Part shown: positions 1-8,857 of the stretch, in pieces
Layout: the number at the start of each line of letters is the position of its first letter
Position numbering within the stretch: the stretch's first letter is position 1
Source: Chersky-840 sp036511675
GTDB lineage: Bacteria; Actinomycetota; Acidimicrobiia; Acidimicrobiales; UBA8190
Direction: 5' to 3'
Assembly: GCA_036511675.1 (NCBI GenBank)
Contig: DATCBU010000097.1
Span: 22,186 to 86,185, forward strand
Length of the DNA stretch: 64,000 nt
Position numbers and translations under genes: made by a program
The notes under the pieces: generated by a model
Databases searched by the model: none
What the model was told of the DNA's origin: nothing
What the model saw: only the letters and a program-made list of their open reading frames with translations

Positions 1-518
1 GCGAGCGAGGAGCCGATGCCCGCCTGTTCGATCTTGAGGCGCTGGATGTCCGGAGGCCCGTTTGTCACGAGCGCCACCGGGACCTCGGCCGCCAGATGCG
101 CCACCAGCTCCAGGGCGCCGGGGAGCGGGGGGTGGCCCGACCGCTGGCCCTGGATGTAGTGCTCGGCCACCTGCTCGGCGACGGCATCGGCGGCGGCCGG
201 CGCCAGCCCACCCGCCTCCAGCGCTCGACGCCAGGCGCCGCGGCGATACGTCTCGGCCCATGCCGGCAGGCCCCGGACCCGGGGGTGTACCCCCTCGAAC
301 GTGGCCCACAGGCCCTCCCACGACGCAAAGCCCAGCTCGAGGAAGTCCGGGTAGTAAGCCGAGGTCCGCCACAACGACCGCGCCGATTCGATCACCTGCG
401 CGTCCCAGGAGTCCTTGTCGAGTCCCTCGACGAGGTCGGCCGTGGCCCGCAGCTGGGCCCGGGCAAAGGCTTCTTCCTCGATGAGCGTGTCATCGAGATC
501 GAGCAGGACCGCCCGCAC
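1..518 (-). CDS. HAD-family hydrolase, 3' end outside window
   Basis: The visible 172 residues open with the HAD motif I, VLLDLDDTL, whose first Asp is the expected phospho-acceptor. A helical cap follows, and motif II (VTNG) lies near residue 155. The rest, including motifs III and IV, lies beyond the left edge. The family hydrolyses small phosphate esters or acts as dehalogenase; the substrate cannot be read from this part. A GTG at 516-518 directly precedes the first beta strand and was chosen as start. It lies 20 bases after the stop of the small gene at 539-763, so the two are probably co-transcribed. Confidence 0.8.
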   Translation of the reverse strand, partial: MRAVLLDLDDTLIEEEAFARAQLRATADLVEGLDKDSWDAQVIESARSLWRTSAYYPDFLELGFASWEGLWATFEGVHPRVRGLPAWAETYRRGAWRRALEAGGLAPAAADAVAEQVAEHYIQGQRSGHPPLPGALELVAHLAAEVPVALVTNGPPDIQRLKIEQAGIGSSL

Positions 519-538
519 CGGGTCCCGAGCGGGCCCGC

Positions 539-763
539 TCAGCGCTCGGAGTCCTCGGCGGGGTGTTCGACGACGGCCACCACGCGGCCCGCCATGAAGC
601 GTGCCGTGCGGACGGCGCGGCCTGAGCGGGTCACTTCGGTGACTTCGACCGAGCCGCGCGAGTTGGAGATCTCCACCCGTCGACCGGCGCGGCTGGCCAC
701 GATGTCGAAGCGCTGGACCCCGTCACCCACGTCCACCACGACCTCGACCCGGTCTCCCTTCAC
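539..763 (-). CDS. Small uncharacterised protein (74 aa)
   Basis: I do not recognise a family. The protein is 74 residues from a GTG start. It is rich in short alternating hydrophobic stretches (VEVVVDVGDGVQRFDIV, VEVTEVTRSG), consistent with a small beta-rich fold, and it has no signal peptide or membrane segment. It sits between the beta-glucosidase gene (76 bases upstream) and the HAD hydrolase gene (20 bases downstream) on the same strand. Codon use has the same high GC third position as its neighbours, which supports real coding. A role linked to sugar or phosphate metabolism would be a guess from position only. Confidence 0.55.
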   Translation of the reverse strand: MKGDRVEVVVDVGDGVQRFDIVASRAGRRVEISNSRGSVEVTEVTRSGRAVRTARFMAGRVVAVVEHPAEDSER

Positions 764-838
764 AGGTGTCCATGGTACGACGATCGGCAGGCGCCCACCC
801 GGCGGCGACCGGTCCCGCCCCGCCGCCCACCGGTTGGG

Positions 839-2047
839 TCAGCCCGGCGCCGGGGTGAGGGCGTTGGCCTTCGCCACCGATCCGAACCAGCGTGCGCTGG
901 GCTTGGGGCGCCGTTCGAATGTGTCGGGGTCCACGGCGCAGATGCCGAGTTTGGGGCCGAACCCGAGGTGCCACTCGAAGTTGTCGAGCAGGCTCCACAC
1001 GAAGTACCCGCGCACGTCGATGCCGTCGGAGATGCAGCGGTGCAGGCCCTCGAGCGCGGTGGAGATGAACTCGATCCGCTCGGGGTCGTCCTCGGTGGCG
1101 AGCCCGTTCTCGGTCACCACCACGGGGAGCCCCGTGTAGGCGGCGGCGCGGCGCACCGTGTACTCCACCACCTGGGGCCAGTACTCGTATCCCATCTGGG
1201 TCTGGCGGGTCCCGGGCTCAGGTTCGACAGGGCCGCCGGGCCCGAGGACGGTGCGCTCGTAGCACTGCACGCCGATGAAGTCGTCCCCGGTGGTGCCGTC
1301 GAGGAACGTGTTCTCGAGGATCTGCTCGGCTGCGTCCCGGGTGCCCTCGCCGCCCTCGCCGGCCACGAGCTCCTCCATCGACAGGGTCATCCCGACGGGG
1401 AACGACCCGGGCCCCGAGCGAAGAGCGTCCACGGCCAGTCGATGGGCCCGGACCATGGCCTCGTTCACCGCGAAGTGCCGGACGTACTCGTCCTTCATCC
1501 CCGGCGGGTACAGCCCCACGGTGTAGCCCAGGACGGCGACGACGTTGGGCTCGTTGATGGTGCACGCCCAGCCGATGAGGTCGCCGAGGTGGGCCACGGC
1601 GCGCTCGACATAGCGGGCGAATCGTTCCGGAGCCTCGGGCGCCTCCCAGCCACCGCGGTCGGTGAGCCAGCGCGGCGTTGTGAAGTGGTGGAAGGTGACG
1701 ACCGGTGAGACCCCGCGCTCGTGGCACGCTGCGCACATGCGCCGGTAGTGGTCGAGCGCGGCGATGGAGAACTCGCCTTCCGCCGGCTCGATCCGGCTCC
1801 ACTCCAACGAGAAGCGATAGGCACCGAGGCCGAGGTCCGAGACCAGGTCGACGTCCTCGTGCCAGCGGTGGAACGAATCACAGGCGTCGCCGCTCGACGC
1901 CACACAGCCCGACTCGGGGTTGTGCTCCCACTGCCACCAGTCGTTGTTGACGTTGCCGCCCTCGATCTGGTGTGCGGCGGTGGCGGCTCCCCACAAGAAC
2001 CCTTCGGGGAATCGGAGTGCCCTCTTGTTCGTCGGTGCGGCGCTCAT
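839..2047 (-). CDS. GH1 family beta-glucosidase
   Basis: 402 residues, a usual length for glycoside hydrolase family 1 (retaining beta-glucosidase/beta-galactosidase, TIM barrel). The signature N-terminus FLWGAATAAHQIEG is at residues 17-30. The acid/base glutamate is in TINEPN (Glu166) and the nucleophile in VTENGLA (Glu313). The aglycone/substrate loop SLLDNFEWHLGF is near 352-363. There is no signal peptide, so it should act in the cytoplasm on imported glucosides. The ATG at 2045-2047 was preferred over a start eight codons upstream because the domain begins right after it. Sugar specificity cannot be fixed from sequence alone. Confidence 0.93.
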   Translation of the reverse strand: MSAAPTNKRALRFPEGFLWGAATAAHQIEGGNVNNDWWQWEHNPESGCVASSGDACDSFHRWHEDVDLVSDLGLGAYRFSLEWSRIEPAEGEFSIAALDHYRRMCAACHERGVSPVVTFHHFTTPRWLTDRGGWEAPEAPERFARYVERAVAHLGDLIGWACTINEPNVVAVLGYTVGLYPPGMKDEYVRHFAVNEAMVRAHRLAVDALRSGPGSFPVGMTLSMEELVAGEGGEGTRDAAEQILENTFLDGTTGDDFIGVQCYERTVLGPGGPVEPEPGTRQTQMGYEYWPQVVEYTVRRAAAYTGLPVVVTENGLATEDDPERIEFISTALEGLHRCISDGIDVRGYFVWSLLDNFEWHLGFGPKLGICAVDPDTFERRPKPSARWFGSVAKANALTPAPG

Positions 2048-2102
2048 AGAGCGCACGGTAGCGGGCTGCACGTCGACGGACCCGACCGCCGGGGGGGCGA
2101 GA

Positions 2103-2999
2103 TCAGCGCCGGGATCCCAGCGCGGCAGCGCGGTCGGCCAGGTCGGGGTCGCGCAGGAAGCGTGCCATGTCCTCGAAGTCGGCGCCGGGCCCCTTCCACT
2201 CGAGGTCGCCGACGGAACCCAGCAAGGAGCGGTCCACGCGTAGCGTCGCTAGGTCGCGAAACAGCAGTGCGTCGTCCATGTCCGAAGCCAGTCGCTCGGC
2301 GAGCTTGGGGGCGCTGCGCACCGAGCTGCGGAGAGCGGGGTCCCAGTCCGAGACGGCGGCGGGGATGGCCTCGAGGTGCTCGTATGTCCCGAGCACCTTC
2401 GACGCCGACTGCTTCCCCCAACCCTGGAGGCCGGGGAATCCATCGGCGCTGTCACCCACCAGGGCCAGCCAATCGGGGATCGACAACGGCCCGATGCCGT
2501 AGCGGGCTCGCACCGCCTCCTCGTCGCTGATGACGTCCTTGCGCCGATCGAGCTGGACCACGCGCCGGCCCCGCACGCACTGGGCCAGGTCCTTGTCCGG
2601 GGTGCACACCAGGACCTGCTCCACGCCGGGGTCGTCAGCGGCCACCGCGGCCGCGGACGCCAGCGCGTCGTCGGCCTCGAGCTCCACCATCGGCCACACG
2701 ACCACGCCCATCGCCACCAGCGCCGCTTCCAGGAGTGGGAATTGGGCCATGAGCGTCTCGTCCACCCCCTCACCGGTCTTGTAGCCGGGCCAGAGTTCGT
2801 TGCGGAACGACTCGACCACGTGGTCGGTGGCCACACCGACGTGGGTGGCACGGGCCGCGATCATGGAGAGCACCGACTGCACCACCCCCCGTACGGCGCC
2901 GACCTCGCCGCCTTCGGAGCTCGACCTCGGGGGGGCCCCGTAGAAGTGGCGGAATAATTCGTAGGTCCCGTCGACGAGATGGACGCGCACCGGCTTCAC
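2103..2999 (-). CDS. 5'-3' exonuclease, FEN/PIN type
   Basis: 298 residues resembling the stand-alone 5'-3' exonuclease/flap endonuclease domain related to the N-terminus of DNA polymerase I. An N-terminal VHLVDGTYELFRHFYG carries the first metal-binding Asp. The acidic cluster ELEADDALA is followed by VLVCTPDKDLAQCV, and then by the helix-hairpin-helix region (IPDWLALVGDSADGFPGLQGWGKQSA) that grips DNA. It acts on flaps or nicks in replication and repair. The GTG at 2997-2999 overlaps the TGA of the upstream GNAT gene by four bases (GTGA), which fixes the start and implies translational coupling. Confidence 0.88.
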   Translation of the reverse strand: MKPVRVHLVDGTYELFRHFYGAPPRSSSEGGEVGAVRGVVQSVLSMIAARATHVGVATDHVVESFRNELWPGYKTGEGVDETLMAQFPLLEAALVAMGVVVWPMVELEADDALASAAAVAADDPGVEQVLVCTPDKDLAQCVRGRRVVQLDRRKDVISDEEAVRARYGIGPLSIPDWLALVGDSADGFPGLQGWGKQSASKVLGTYEHLEAIPAAVSDWDPALRSSVRSAPKLAERLASDMDDALLFRDLATLRVDRSLLGSVGDLEWKGPGADFEDMARFLRDPDLADRAAALGSRR

Positions 3000-3598
3000 G
3001 ACCGCGGGTCCCGTCGCATGTACCACGTGTCGACCCCGAGAATGGCACTCGTGGCCGCGACTTCGAAGCCGAGCGCGGCGTAGAAGCGGACGTTGCGCTC
3101 TTTGTCCGTCTCGAGCCACGCCAGACGACTGCCTTCGTCGAGCCATCCGCACACCGCCCGCATCAGCGCACCGCCGATGCCCCGCCCCTGGAACCCGGGC
3201 TCCACCCCCACGGGTCCCAGGTGCCAGTGCTCCTCGCCGGGGTCCGCCAGCGCCCAATGCGCCCAGAAGGTGTGCGCCCGGGTGGGGTCGCCGACCTCCG
3301 CCGGCGCGGCGGCCACGAGCTCGGACGCGCCGTCCCGCACGAACGTCCCGATGCACCCTCCGGGCGGGGCCACGCCTGCCGCCGCGATCACGCAGTGGCC
3401 GGCGAAGGCCGCCATCTGGGGTGCCGGAAGCAGGGCGAAGAAAGGCGTCAACTCCCCGTAGAGCCCGGCCAATCCGTCGAGCGGGTCGGCACCGTAGATG
3501 GCACCCGCACTGGGGGAGTCCGCCAGGGCACGCGACGCCACGCCCGCCGCGGCCCGTTGCTCGTCCTTGTGGAGAGGGCGTACCTCGGTCGCGTGCAC
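2996..3598 (-). CDS. GNAT family N-acetyltransferase
   Basis: 200 residues. The acetyl-CoA-binding motif A is clear: LGPVGVEPGFQGRGIGGALM, followed by the motif B region WLETDKERNVRFYAALGF, where the Asn/Tyr pair is typical. The N-terminal third is variable, as expected for the acceptor side. The acceptor (small molecule or protein) cannot be read from the sequence. It is the first gene of a leftward unit, overlapping the exonuclease gene by four bases. Its start faces the acyl-CoA ligase operon that begins at 3718 in the opposite direction. Confidence 0.85.
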   Translation of the reverse strand: MHATEVRPLHKDEQRAAAGVASRALADSPSAGAIYGADPLDGLAGLYGELTPFFALLPAPQMAAFAGHCVIAAAGVAPPGGCIGTFVRDGASELVAAAPAEVGDPTRAHTFWAHWALADPGEEHWHLGPVGVEPGFQGRGIGGALMRAVCGWLDEGSRLAWLETDKERNVRFYAALGFEVAATSAILGVDTWYMRRDPRS

Positions 3599-3717
3599 GC
3601 CCCCATCATGTCCACAACGTGTCTGGGGCCGCCTCTCCGGGCGACAGCCCGAGCGACAGGATCCGGGGGTCGGGCAATGGGGGACCGGTGATGGTGCCTG
3701 TTACCATCGGCGCCTCT

Positions 3718-5340
3718 ATGACGGTGCGTCAGATCCGGGGGGAGCACGTCAGCATCACCGATGTCCTTCGCGCCGCCGCGGTCGCGAACGCCGAGGTCGA
3801 GGCCTATGTGGAGATGGCGGAGCCCGGCGCCAGCGGGCTGGTGCCGACGGGAGCCGACAGGCGTCGGCGGCTCAGCTTCGCGGCCTGGGAGGCGGCGTCG
3901 GCGGCAGTGGCGGGGCTGTTCTCCTCGTTGGGCGTGGCCAAAGGCGACGTCGTCTGTCTCCTTCTGCCGTCGTCGATCGATTACGCCGTGTGCTACCAGG
4001 CGGCAGCGCGGATCGGCGCCGTCACCACGGGGGTGAACCTTCGCATGGGCGCCGCCGAGCAGGCGTCGATCACCGCCCGCGTCCGCCCCGTCGTGACCGT
4101 CGTGGACACCGACGTCGTGCGCCCAGACGCCGTGCCCCCGGGTTCGGGCACGTTGCTGGCGCGCCGATCGCTCGCCGAGGCGTGGGCGTGCCCGGCCGCA
4201 CCGGCGTGCGTGCTCGACGCCCATGACCCGCTCGCCATCGTGTGGACCAGTGGGTCGACGGGGGTGCCCAAGGGTGCGGTGTTCGACCACGCCAACCTCG
4301 AGGCCGTGGCGGCGGGCACCGACGTGCTCTCGCACCCGGGCGACCGGCGGTTGTCGCCGTTGCCGTTTCCCCATGTCGGCTACATGACCCGCGCCTGGGA
4401 CGAGATCGCCCACGGCGTCACCACCGTGATCACCCCCCAGCCCTGGACCGCGGCGTCGGCGATCGAGCTGCTCACCAGCGAGCGGATCACCGTCGGGCAG
4501 GGCGTGCCCACGCAATGGGCCCTCATGCTCGCCCATGCCGATCTCGACGGAGCCGACCTCTCGAGCCTCAGGATCGCCGGGACCGGAGCGTCGCGGGTCC
4601 CGCCCGAGCTCGTCCGTGCCATGCGCGAACGCCTGGGGTGCCCCGTGGTGGTGCGCTATACCTCGACCGAATCGTCGCTCGGGACCGGGACCAGGCCCGA
4701 GGACGACGACGAGGTGGTGGCGACGACCGTCGGCCGGCCGGTGCCGGGCGTGGAGCTCGACGTCGTCGACGAGACCGGTGCGGCGGTGCCGGCCGGGGAG
4801 GTGGGAAGGGTCAGGCTGCGGTCGGCGGCGGTGATGCGCGGTTACGTGGGTGACCCGGTGGCGGGCGTGGCGGCGGGGGTGGCGCTCGACGCGGTCGCCA
4901 CGGCCGCGGTGCTCGACGCCGAGGGTTGGATCACCACCGGTGACCTCGGGGCCGTCGGCGCTGACAGCAACCTCAGGCTGGCGGGCCGGGTGTCGGAGAT
5001 GTACATCCGGGGCGGGTACAACATCTACCCCGCCGAGGTCGAGGCGGTGCTGGGCCAGCTGCCCGGAGTCGCCCAGGTGGCGGTGGTGGGGGCCCCCGAC
5101 CCCGTCCTCGGGGAGATCGGCGTGGCCTTCGTGGTCCCTGTGACGCCGGCCGCGCCGCCGGGCCTCGACGACCTCCGCCGGGCGTGTCGTGACAAGCTCG
5201 CCGACTACAAAGCCCCCGACCGGCTCCACCTCGTGGTGGACCTGCCCATCACGCCGATGGCGAAGATCGACAAGCGGGAGCTGGCGGCGCGCGCCGCCGG
5301 GCTCGAGACCAGGCCAACGAAGGAGCGAGTGAGCACATGA
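3718..5340 (+). CDS. Class I adenylate-forming acyl-CoA ligase
   Basis: 540 residues. An ANL-superfamily ligase: the AMP-binding P-loop TSGSTGVPKG is near residue 178, with YTSTESS (A5 region) and the hinge/TGD block GWITTGDLGAV. The C-terminal domain has GGYNIYPAEVE and a catalytic Lys in PMAKIDKREL. It should activate a carboxylic acid as acyl-AMP and pass it to CoA. It heads a tightly packed plus-strand operon: its stop overlaps the next start (ATGA). A TACCAT element at 3702-3707 lies ten bases before the ATG at 3718. An ATG nine codons upstream is the alternative start. The substrate is unknown; a FadD-like carboxylate ligase is the safest description. Confidence 0.88.
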   Translation: MTVRQIRGEHVSITDVLRAAAVANAEVEAYVEMAEPGASGLVPTGADRRRRLSFAAWEAASAAVAGLFSSLGVAKGDVVCLLLPSSIDYAVCYQAAARIGAVTTGVNLRMGAAEQASITARVRPVVTVVDTDVVRPDAVPPGSGTLLARRSLAEAWACPAAPACVLDAHDPLAIVWTSGSTGVPKGAVFDHANLEAVAAGTDVLSHPGDRRLSPLPFPHVGYMTRAWDEIAHGVTTVITPQPWTAASAIELLTSERITVGQGVPTQWALMLAHADLDGADLSSLRIAGTGASRVPPELVRAMRERLGCPVVVRYTSTESSLGTGTRPEDDDEVVATTVGRPVPGVELDVVDETGAAVPAGEVGRVRLRSAAVMRGYVGDPVAGVAAGVALDAVATAAVLDAEGWITTGDLGAVGADSNLRLAGRVSEMYIRGGYNIYPAEVEAVLGQLPGVAQVAVVGAPDPVLGEIGVAFVVPVTPAAPPGLDDLRRACRDKLADYKAPDRLHLVVDLPITPMAKIDKRELAARAAGLETRPTKERVST

Positions 5341-6260
5341 CCGAGACCAAGGACCCGGGGGCGACGAGCGACGCTCCGGCCAAGCCGGCCGGGGAGCGCC
5401 CCCCGCGCCAGCACCCCATCGTGGCCGGCGCGGAGCCCATCAAGTTGGGGTCCATGCTCGTGACCCTGGTCGAACCTCGGCGAGGCCATGAGGTGGCCTA
5501 CAACCGCTGGTACGAGCGGGACCACTTCTATGCGGGCTGCATGATCGGTCCCTACCAATTCGCGGGCAAGCGCTTCGTGGCCACGGCCGAGCTCAAGGCG
5601 CTGCGCGATCCGGACTCCTCGAGCATCACCGGCGAGCCCGATCGAGGCAGCTTCTTGTCGGTGTACTGGGTGCTCGACGGGTACCACGACACGTGGAACC
5701 GATGGGCGGTCGACCAGGTGAAGGCCCTGCACAAGGCGGGGCGCATGTTCAACGAGCGCGACCATGTCCACACCCTGCTGTACCGCTACGTCTGGGAGCG
5801 TGCGCGCGAGGCCGACGGGCTCCCCGCCGAGCTCGCCCTCGACCACCCCTCGGCCGGGCTGGTAGCGGTGTTCACGGATCGTGCCGAGGGGGTCGATGCT
5901 GCGGACTACGAGCGGTGGATACGCGACGAGCACCTGCCGGCTCTCCTGCCGGGAACCGCGGCCCGCCTCGTGATCGGCGCCGACCCGCTGCCGCTGCTCA
6001 TCGACGCGCCGGGCGACGTGCCCCGTTCGGAGTCCGACGACCGGCGCCAGCTCACGCTGTGGTTCCTCGACACCGCGCCGCAAGAGGCGTGGGACGCGGT
6101 CATCACCGCGCACCGGCAGGCCGTGGAGAGCTCGGGGAAGGGCCGCATCGTGGCCGCCCTGCCGTTCATCCCGACCATCCCCGGTACCGACACGTACACC
6201 GACATGCTCTGGGCCGACCAGGCCGGGGCGAGCCCCAGCACGCAGAGGAGGTCTTCGTGA
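5337..6260 (+). CDS. Two-repeat ferredoxin-fold (EthD/Dabb-like) protein
   Basis: 307 residues; I do not recognise a characterised homologue. Two similar halves are visible. The first (about 38-150) contains YNRWYERDHFYAGCMIGPYQF; the second (about 168-285) contains ERWIRDEHLPALLPG. The Trp plus Asp/Glu-His pattern in each half is typical of dimeric alpha/beta-barrel proteins of the EthD/Dabb type, which often serve oxygenases or bind small ligands. The first 30 residues are Pro/Ala-rich and probably disordered. The gene overlaps both neighbours by four bases (ligase upstream, SDR downstream), so the three are translationally coupled and likely work on the same substrate. Confidence 0.7.
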   Translation: MTETKDPGATSDAPAKPAGERPPRQHPIVAGAEPIKLGSMLVTLVEPRRGHEVAYNRWYERDHFYAGCMIGPYQFAGKRFVATAELKALRDPDSSSITGEPDRGSFLSVYWVLDGYHDTWNRWAVDQVKALHKAGRMFNERDHVHTLLYRYVWERAREADGLPAELALDHPSAGLVAVFTDRAEGVDAADYERWIRDEHLPALLPGTAARLVIGADPLPLLIDAPGDVPRSESDDRRQLTLWFLDTAPQEAWDAVITAHRQAVESSGKGRIVAALPFIPTIPGTDTYTDMLWADQAGASPSTQRRSS

Positions 6261-7042
6261 GCCCGGATCCCGCCGTGGTGACACCGCCGGCACGACGCTT
6301 CGACGGCAAGACAGCGATCGTTACCGGTGCCGGCTCGGGCATCGGCCGGGCGACCGCCATCCGCCTGGCGGTGGAGGGGGCCTCGGTGGCCTGTCTCGAC
6401 GTGGTGCCCGACAACCTCGACGAGACCGTCGAGGCGCTGTCCATCCTCGGGGGCAACGCCGTCGCCTACCGCTGTGACGTGACCGACGAGGCCGTCGTGC
6501 ACGAGACCGTGACCGAGGTCGCCTCCGCCCTGGGCCGGCCCGAGGTCCTGTGCAACGTGGCCGGCATCGGGACCTTCGCCCACACCGCCGAGATGCCCCT
6601 CGCCTCGTGGGAGCGCATCCTGGCCGTGAACCTCACCGGCACCTTCCTCATGACCAAGGCGGCACTCGCCTACATGCTCGAGCCTCCGGGCGGGAGCATC
6701 GTCAACATCGCGTCGACGGCGGGCCTCATGGGGTCGGCCTACAGCGCCGCGTACGCGGCGTCGAAGGGGGGGGTGATCATGTTCACCAAGGCCCTCGCCA
6801 TCGAATACGCGGGCCGGGGGGTGCGGATCAACGCCGTGGCCCCGGGGGGAGTGGACACCCCGCTCCTCGGGAGCTTCTCGCTTCCCGAGGGAGGGGACAT
6901 GAAGCACATCCACCGGATCACGAGCCGCATGGGCTTCTGCACCCCCGACCAGATCGCCGCCGCCATCGCCTTCCTGGCGTCGGAGGAATCCGCCTACACC
7001 ACCGGCGCCGTCCTGGCCGTCGACGGAGGCATCACCGCGTAA
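6257..7042 (+). CDS. Short-chain dehydrogenase/reductase
   Basis: 261 residues, classical SDR. The NAD(P)-binding TGAGSGIG is near residue 22, the structural NVAG near 92, the catalytic Ser in INVIASTAG-type strand NIASTAG, and YAASK supplies the catalytic Tyr and Lys. The acidic residue after strand 2 (CLDVVP) favours NAD over NADP. It oxidises or reduces a hydroxyl/keto group. The GTG start at 6257 overlaps the previous stop (GTGA), and AGGAGG at 6246-6251 is a strong ribosome-binding site. The context (ligase plus barrel proteins) suggests a catabolic alcohol dehydrogenase, but the substrate is not known. Confidence 0.9.
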   Translation: MSPDPAVVTPPARRFDGKTAIVTGAGSGIGRATAIRLAVEGASVACLDVVPDNLDETVEALSILGGNAVAYRCDVTDEAVVHETVTEVASALGRPEVLCNVAGIGTFAHTAEMPLASWERILAVNLTGTFLMTKAALAYMLEPPGGSIVNIASTAGLMGSAYSAAYAASKGGVIMFTKALAIEYAGRGVRINAVAPGGVDTPLLGSFSLPEGGDMKHIHRITSRMGFCTPDQIAAAIAFLASEESAYTTGAVLAVDGGITA

Positions 7043-7068
7043 GCGCGGCCCGATGAGGCCCCGGTCGC

Positions 7069-7074
7069 TACCAT
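7069..7074 (+). promoter_or_regulatory. -10 element for the ThuA-like gene
   Basis: TACCAT lies eight bases before the GTG at 7083, with no ribosome-binding site between. This fits a leaderless transcript and supplies an internal promoter in the seven-gene run. Confidence 0.45.
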
Positions 7075-7082
7075 CGACGACG

Positions 7083-7778
7083 GTGAGCTCGCCGCCGATG
7101 TTCATCGTCACCGACGTGTCGCCGTATCCGAGCGGCCCCGCCGGCGTCCACGGTGTCCTGCCCCAGGCGTCGGTGGCGCTGACGGAGCTGGCCGGGCTGG
7201 CCTCGCTCGAGGCGGTGCGCGTCGACGCCGTTCCGGATGTCGATCCGTCCGCCCTGTCCGGAGGTGGCGTGCTGGCGCTGTTCACCATCGGGGAGACCCC
7301 GTGGACCGAGGCGCAGCGCGGCGCCATCACCGAGGGCGTCCGTGCGGGCCGCCTCGGGATCCTCGCCGTCCACGCCGCCACCGACGCCTGTACGTCGTGG
7401 GAGGAATACGGTTCGCTCGTGGGAGCCCGCTTCGACGGACACCCCTGGACCGAGACCTTCGACATCGATGTCGACGTGACCCACCCGGCCACCCGCCACC
7501 TCGGTCCGGTGTGGCGCTGGCGCGACGAGGTGTATCTGTTTCGCGACCTTCGGCCCGATGCCCGGGTCCTGCTCCGGGTGGCAGAGGGCCAACTCGACAT
7601 GGGCGTCGCCGGCGCCCGGCGACCGTCGAGCGGCTTCCCCCTGGCCTGGTGCTTCACCGAAGGGCGGGGGCGCGTGTTCTACACGTCGCTGGGGCATTTC
7701 CCCGGAGCGTGGGAGACCCCCGACTATCTCCGACACCTCCAAGGCGGATTGTCATGGGTCCTGGGCGCGGGGGACTGA
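7083..7778 (+). CDS. ThuA-like domain protein
   Basis: 231 residues with the glutamine-amidotransferase-like fold of the ThuA family. Visible marks are an early ALFTIGETPWTEAQR strand/helix, GILAVHAATDA where the class I amidotransferase nucleophile elbow would be, the HPWTETFDIDV strand, WRWRDEVYLF, and near the end PLAWCFTEGRGRVFYTSLGHF, a family hallmark. ThuA-like domains occur in sugar or glycoside catabolism, and their catalytic role is uncertain. The GTG start follows a -10-like TACCAT by eight bases. An ATG ten codons upstream is the alternative. It is 40 bases after the SDR stop. Confidence 0.75.
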   Translation: MSSPPMFIVTDVSPYPSGPAGVHGVLPQASVALTELAGLASLEAVRVDAVPDVDPSALSGGGVLALFTIGETPWTEAQRGAITEGVRAGRLGILAVHAATDACTSWEEYGSLVGARFDGHPWTETFDIDVDVTHPATRHLGPVWRWRDEVYLFRDLRPDARVLLRVAEGQLDMGVAGARRPSSGFPLAWCFTEGRGRVFYTSLGHFPGAWETPDYLRHLQGGLSWVLGAGD

Positions 7779-7829
7779 GATCGCCGTCGGTGTCGGGACC
7801 CAACTCCAAGCGGTGAGGCGGGCCCGACG

Positions 7830-8147
7830 ATGATGCACCTCGTCGACACCGTCGAAGTGTCTCCCGAGCACGTGCGCGACTACCTCGACCTCGTCGGCTC
7901 GCTCGGCACGGCGGTCATGACCGAGGCCGGAGCGAGGTTCGTGTCGATGGCCACGACTCCGGGTGAGGTCGGCGAGCGGGTGGAGATCCAGGTGGTCTGG
8001 GCCTTTGACGACTTCGTGCACTGGAACGAGATCCGCAAGAACCTGGTGCTCGATCCCCGGTACCACGAATACGGGAGCGCGGCGGCCTCGCGGCGCGTCG
8101 GCGGGACCCGGCGCTTCTTCGCGCCGGCCACGTCGTCGTCGTCGTGA
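7830..8147 (+). CDS. Small dimeric alpha/beta-barrel (NIPSNAP/ABM-like) protein
   Basis: 105 residues. The pattern strand (LVDTVEVSPEHVRDYLDLV), helix, strand (RFVSMATTPG), strand (RVEIQVVWAFDD) and helix with a conserved Trp (FVHWNEIRKN) is that of single-domain ferredoxin-fold proteins in the NIPSNAP/antibiotic-monooxygenase superfamily. No catalytic residue can be assigned. Its stop overlaps the next start (TGATG), so it is coupled to the two-domain Dabb protein that follows. It may be a subunit, a cofactor-free oxygenase or a lyase; family membership is by fold pattern only. Confidence 0.65.
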   Translation: MMHLVDTVEVSPEHVRDYLDLVGSLGTAVMTEAGARFVSMATTPGEVGERVEIQVVWAFDDFVHWNEIRKNLVLDPRYHEYGSAAASRRVGGTRRFFAPATSSSS

Positions 8148-8857
8148 TGCTCCGGCGCTTCGAGGTGTACGCCATAGACCCCGATGCGCCGGTCGAGCGC
8201 GTGCGCGCCCTCGAGGCGGCGTGTCGGCGCTGCGGGCGGTTCATCCCCGAGGTCCTCGACTGCGCCATCGGGACGAACCTGTCCGACGCACCGGTCCAGC
8301 TCGTGTGGGAGCACGCCTACGAGTCTCCCGAGGCCTATCGCCGCTACATGGTCCACCCGTATCACGCCGTCGTCGTGGACCGGTACCTGCTGCCGGACTC
8401 ACCCGAGAGGATCGCAATCGACGGCCCGTTGGGGGCCGGCCTGTACGGCTACGCCTGCGACGTCGCCTCGTACCGGATGCGCACCGGCATCCGTCGCCTG
8501 ATCCTGCTCCGCCTCGACGCCGGGACGTCGGAGGCCGATGTGGCCGAGCTGGGCGAGACGCTCGAACGGGCCCCCGAGGTCGTTCCCGACATGGAGGTCT
8601 CGGTCTTCGCCGCCAACACCATGGGCTCGGCCTGGTTCGACGGGGTCACGCCGGTCATGGGGCCGCCCCGATGGACGCACCTGTGGGAGCAGGGATTTGC
8701 CAGCTTCGACGCGCTCGACGCCCACCGGCACAGTGACACGGCCGTGGCCGAGTTCGAACGCACCGACTGGGGTCAGGCAACGGGCGGTCTCGTGAAGCGA
8801 TCGGCCGAACTGTTCTACGAAGTGTCGGGGGACCACGGCCCCGAGGCGGCGCCATGA
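8147..8857 (+). CDS. Tandem Dabb-domain protein
   Basis: 236 residues with two Dabb (stress-responsive alpha/beta barrel) units. The first, about residues 1-85, has the YMVHPYHAVVVDRYLLPD segment typical of Dabb (HPxH after a Tyr). The second, about 105-225, starts with IRRLILLRLDAGTS and has ASFDALDAHRHSDTA. An intramolecular pair would form the barrel that single-domain members form as homodimers. The start ATG overlaps the preceding stop (TGATG), and its own stop overlaps the methyltransferase start (ATGA). No biochemical role can be assigned. Confidence 0.7.
   Translation: MLRRFEVYAIDPDAPVERVRALEAACRRCGRFIPEVLDCAIGTNLSDAPVQLVWEHAYESPEAYRRYMVHPYHAVVVDRYLLPDSPERIAIDGPLGAGLYGYACDVASYRMRTGIRRLILLRLDAGTSEADVAELGETLERAPEVVPDMEVSVFAANTMGSAWFDGVTPVMGPPRWTHLWEQGFASFDALDAHRHSDTAVAEFERTDWGQATGGLVKRSAELFYEVSGDHGPEAAP

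Noticed and set aside
65..1139. Long plus-strand open frames opposite the HAD and beta-glucosidase genes
   Set aside because: They are shadows caused by GC-rich third positions. Their translations are Arg/Pro-rich with no family features, while the minus strand has clear catalytic motifs.
3702..3707. Firm leaderless promoter for the acyl-CoA ligase gene
   Set aside because: TACCAT is present but ten bases from the ATG, and an in-frame ATG lies upstream, so the start and promoter remain open.
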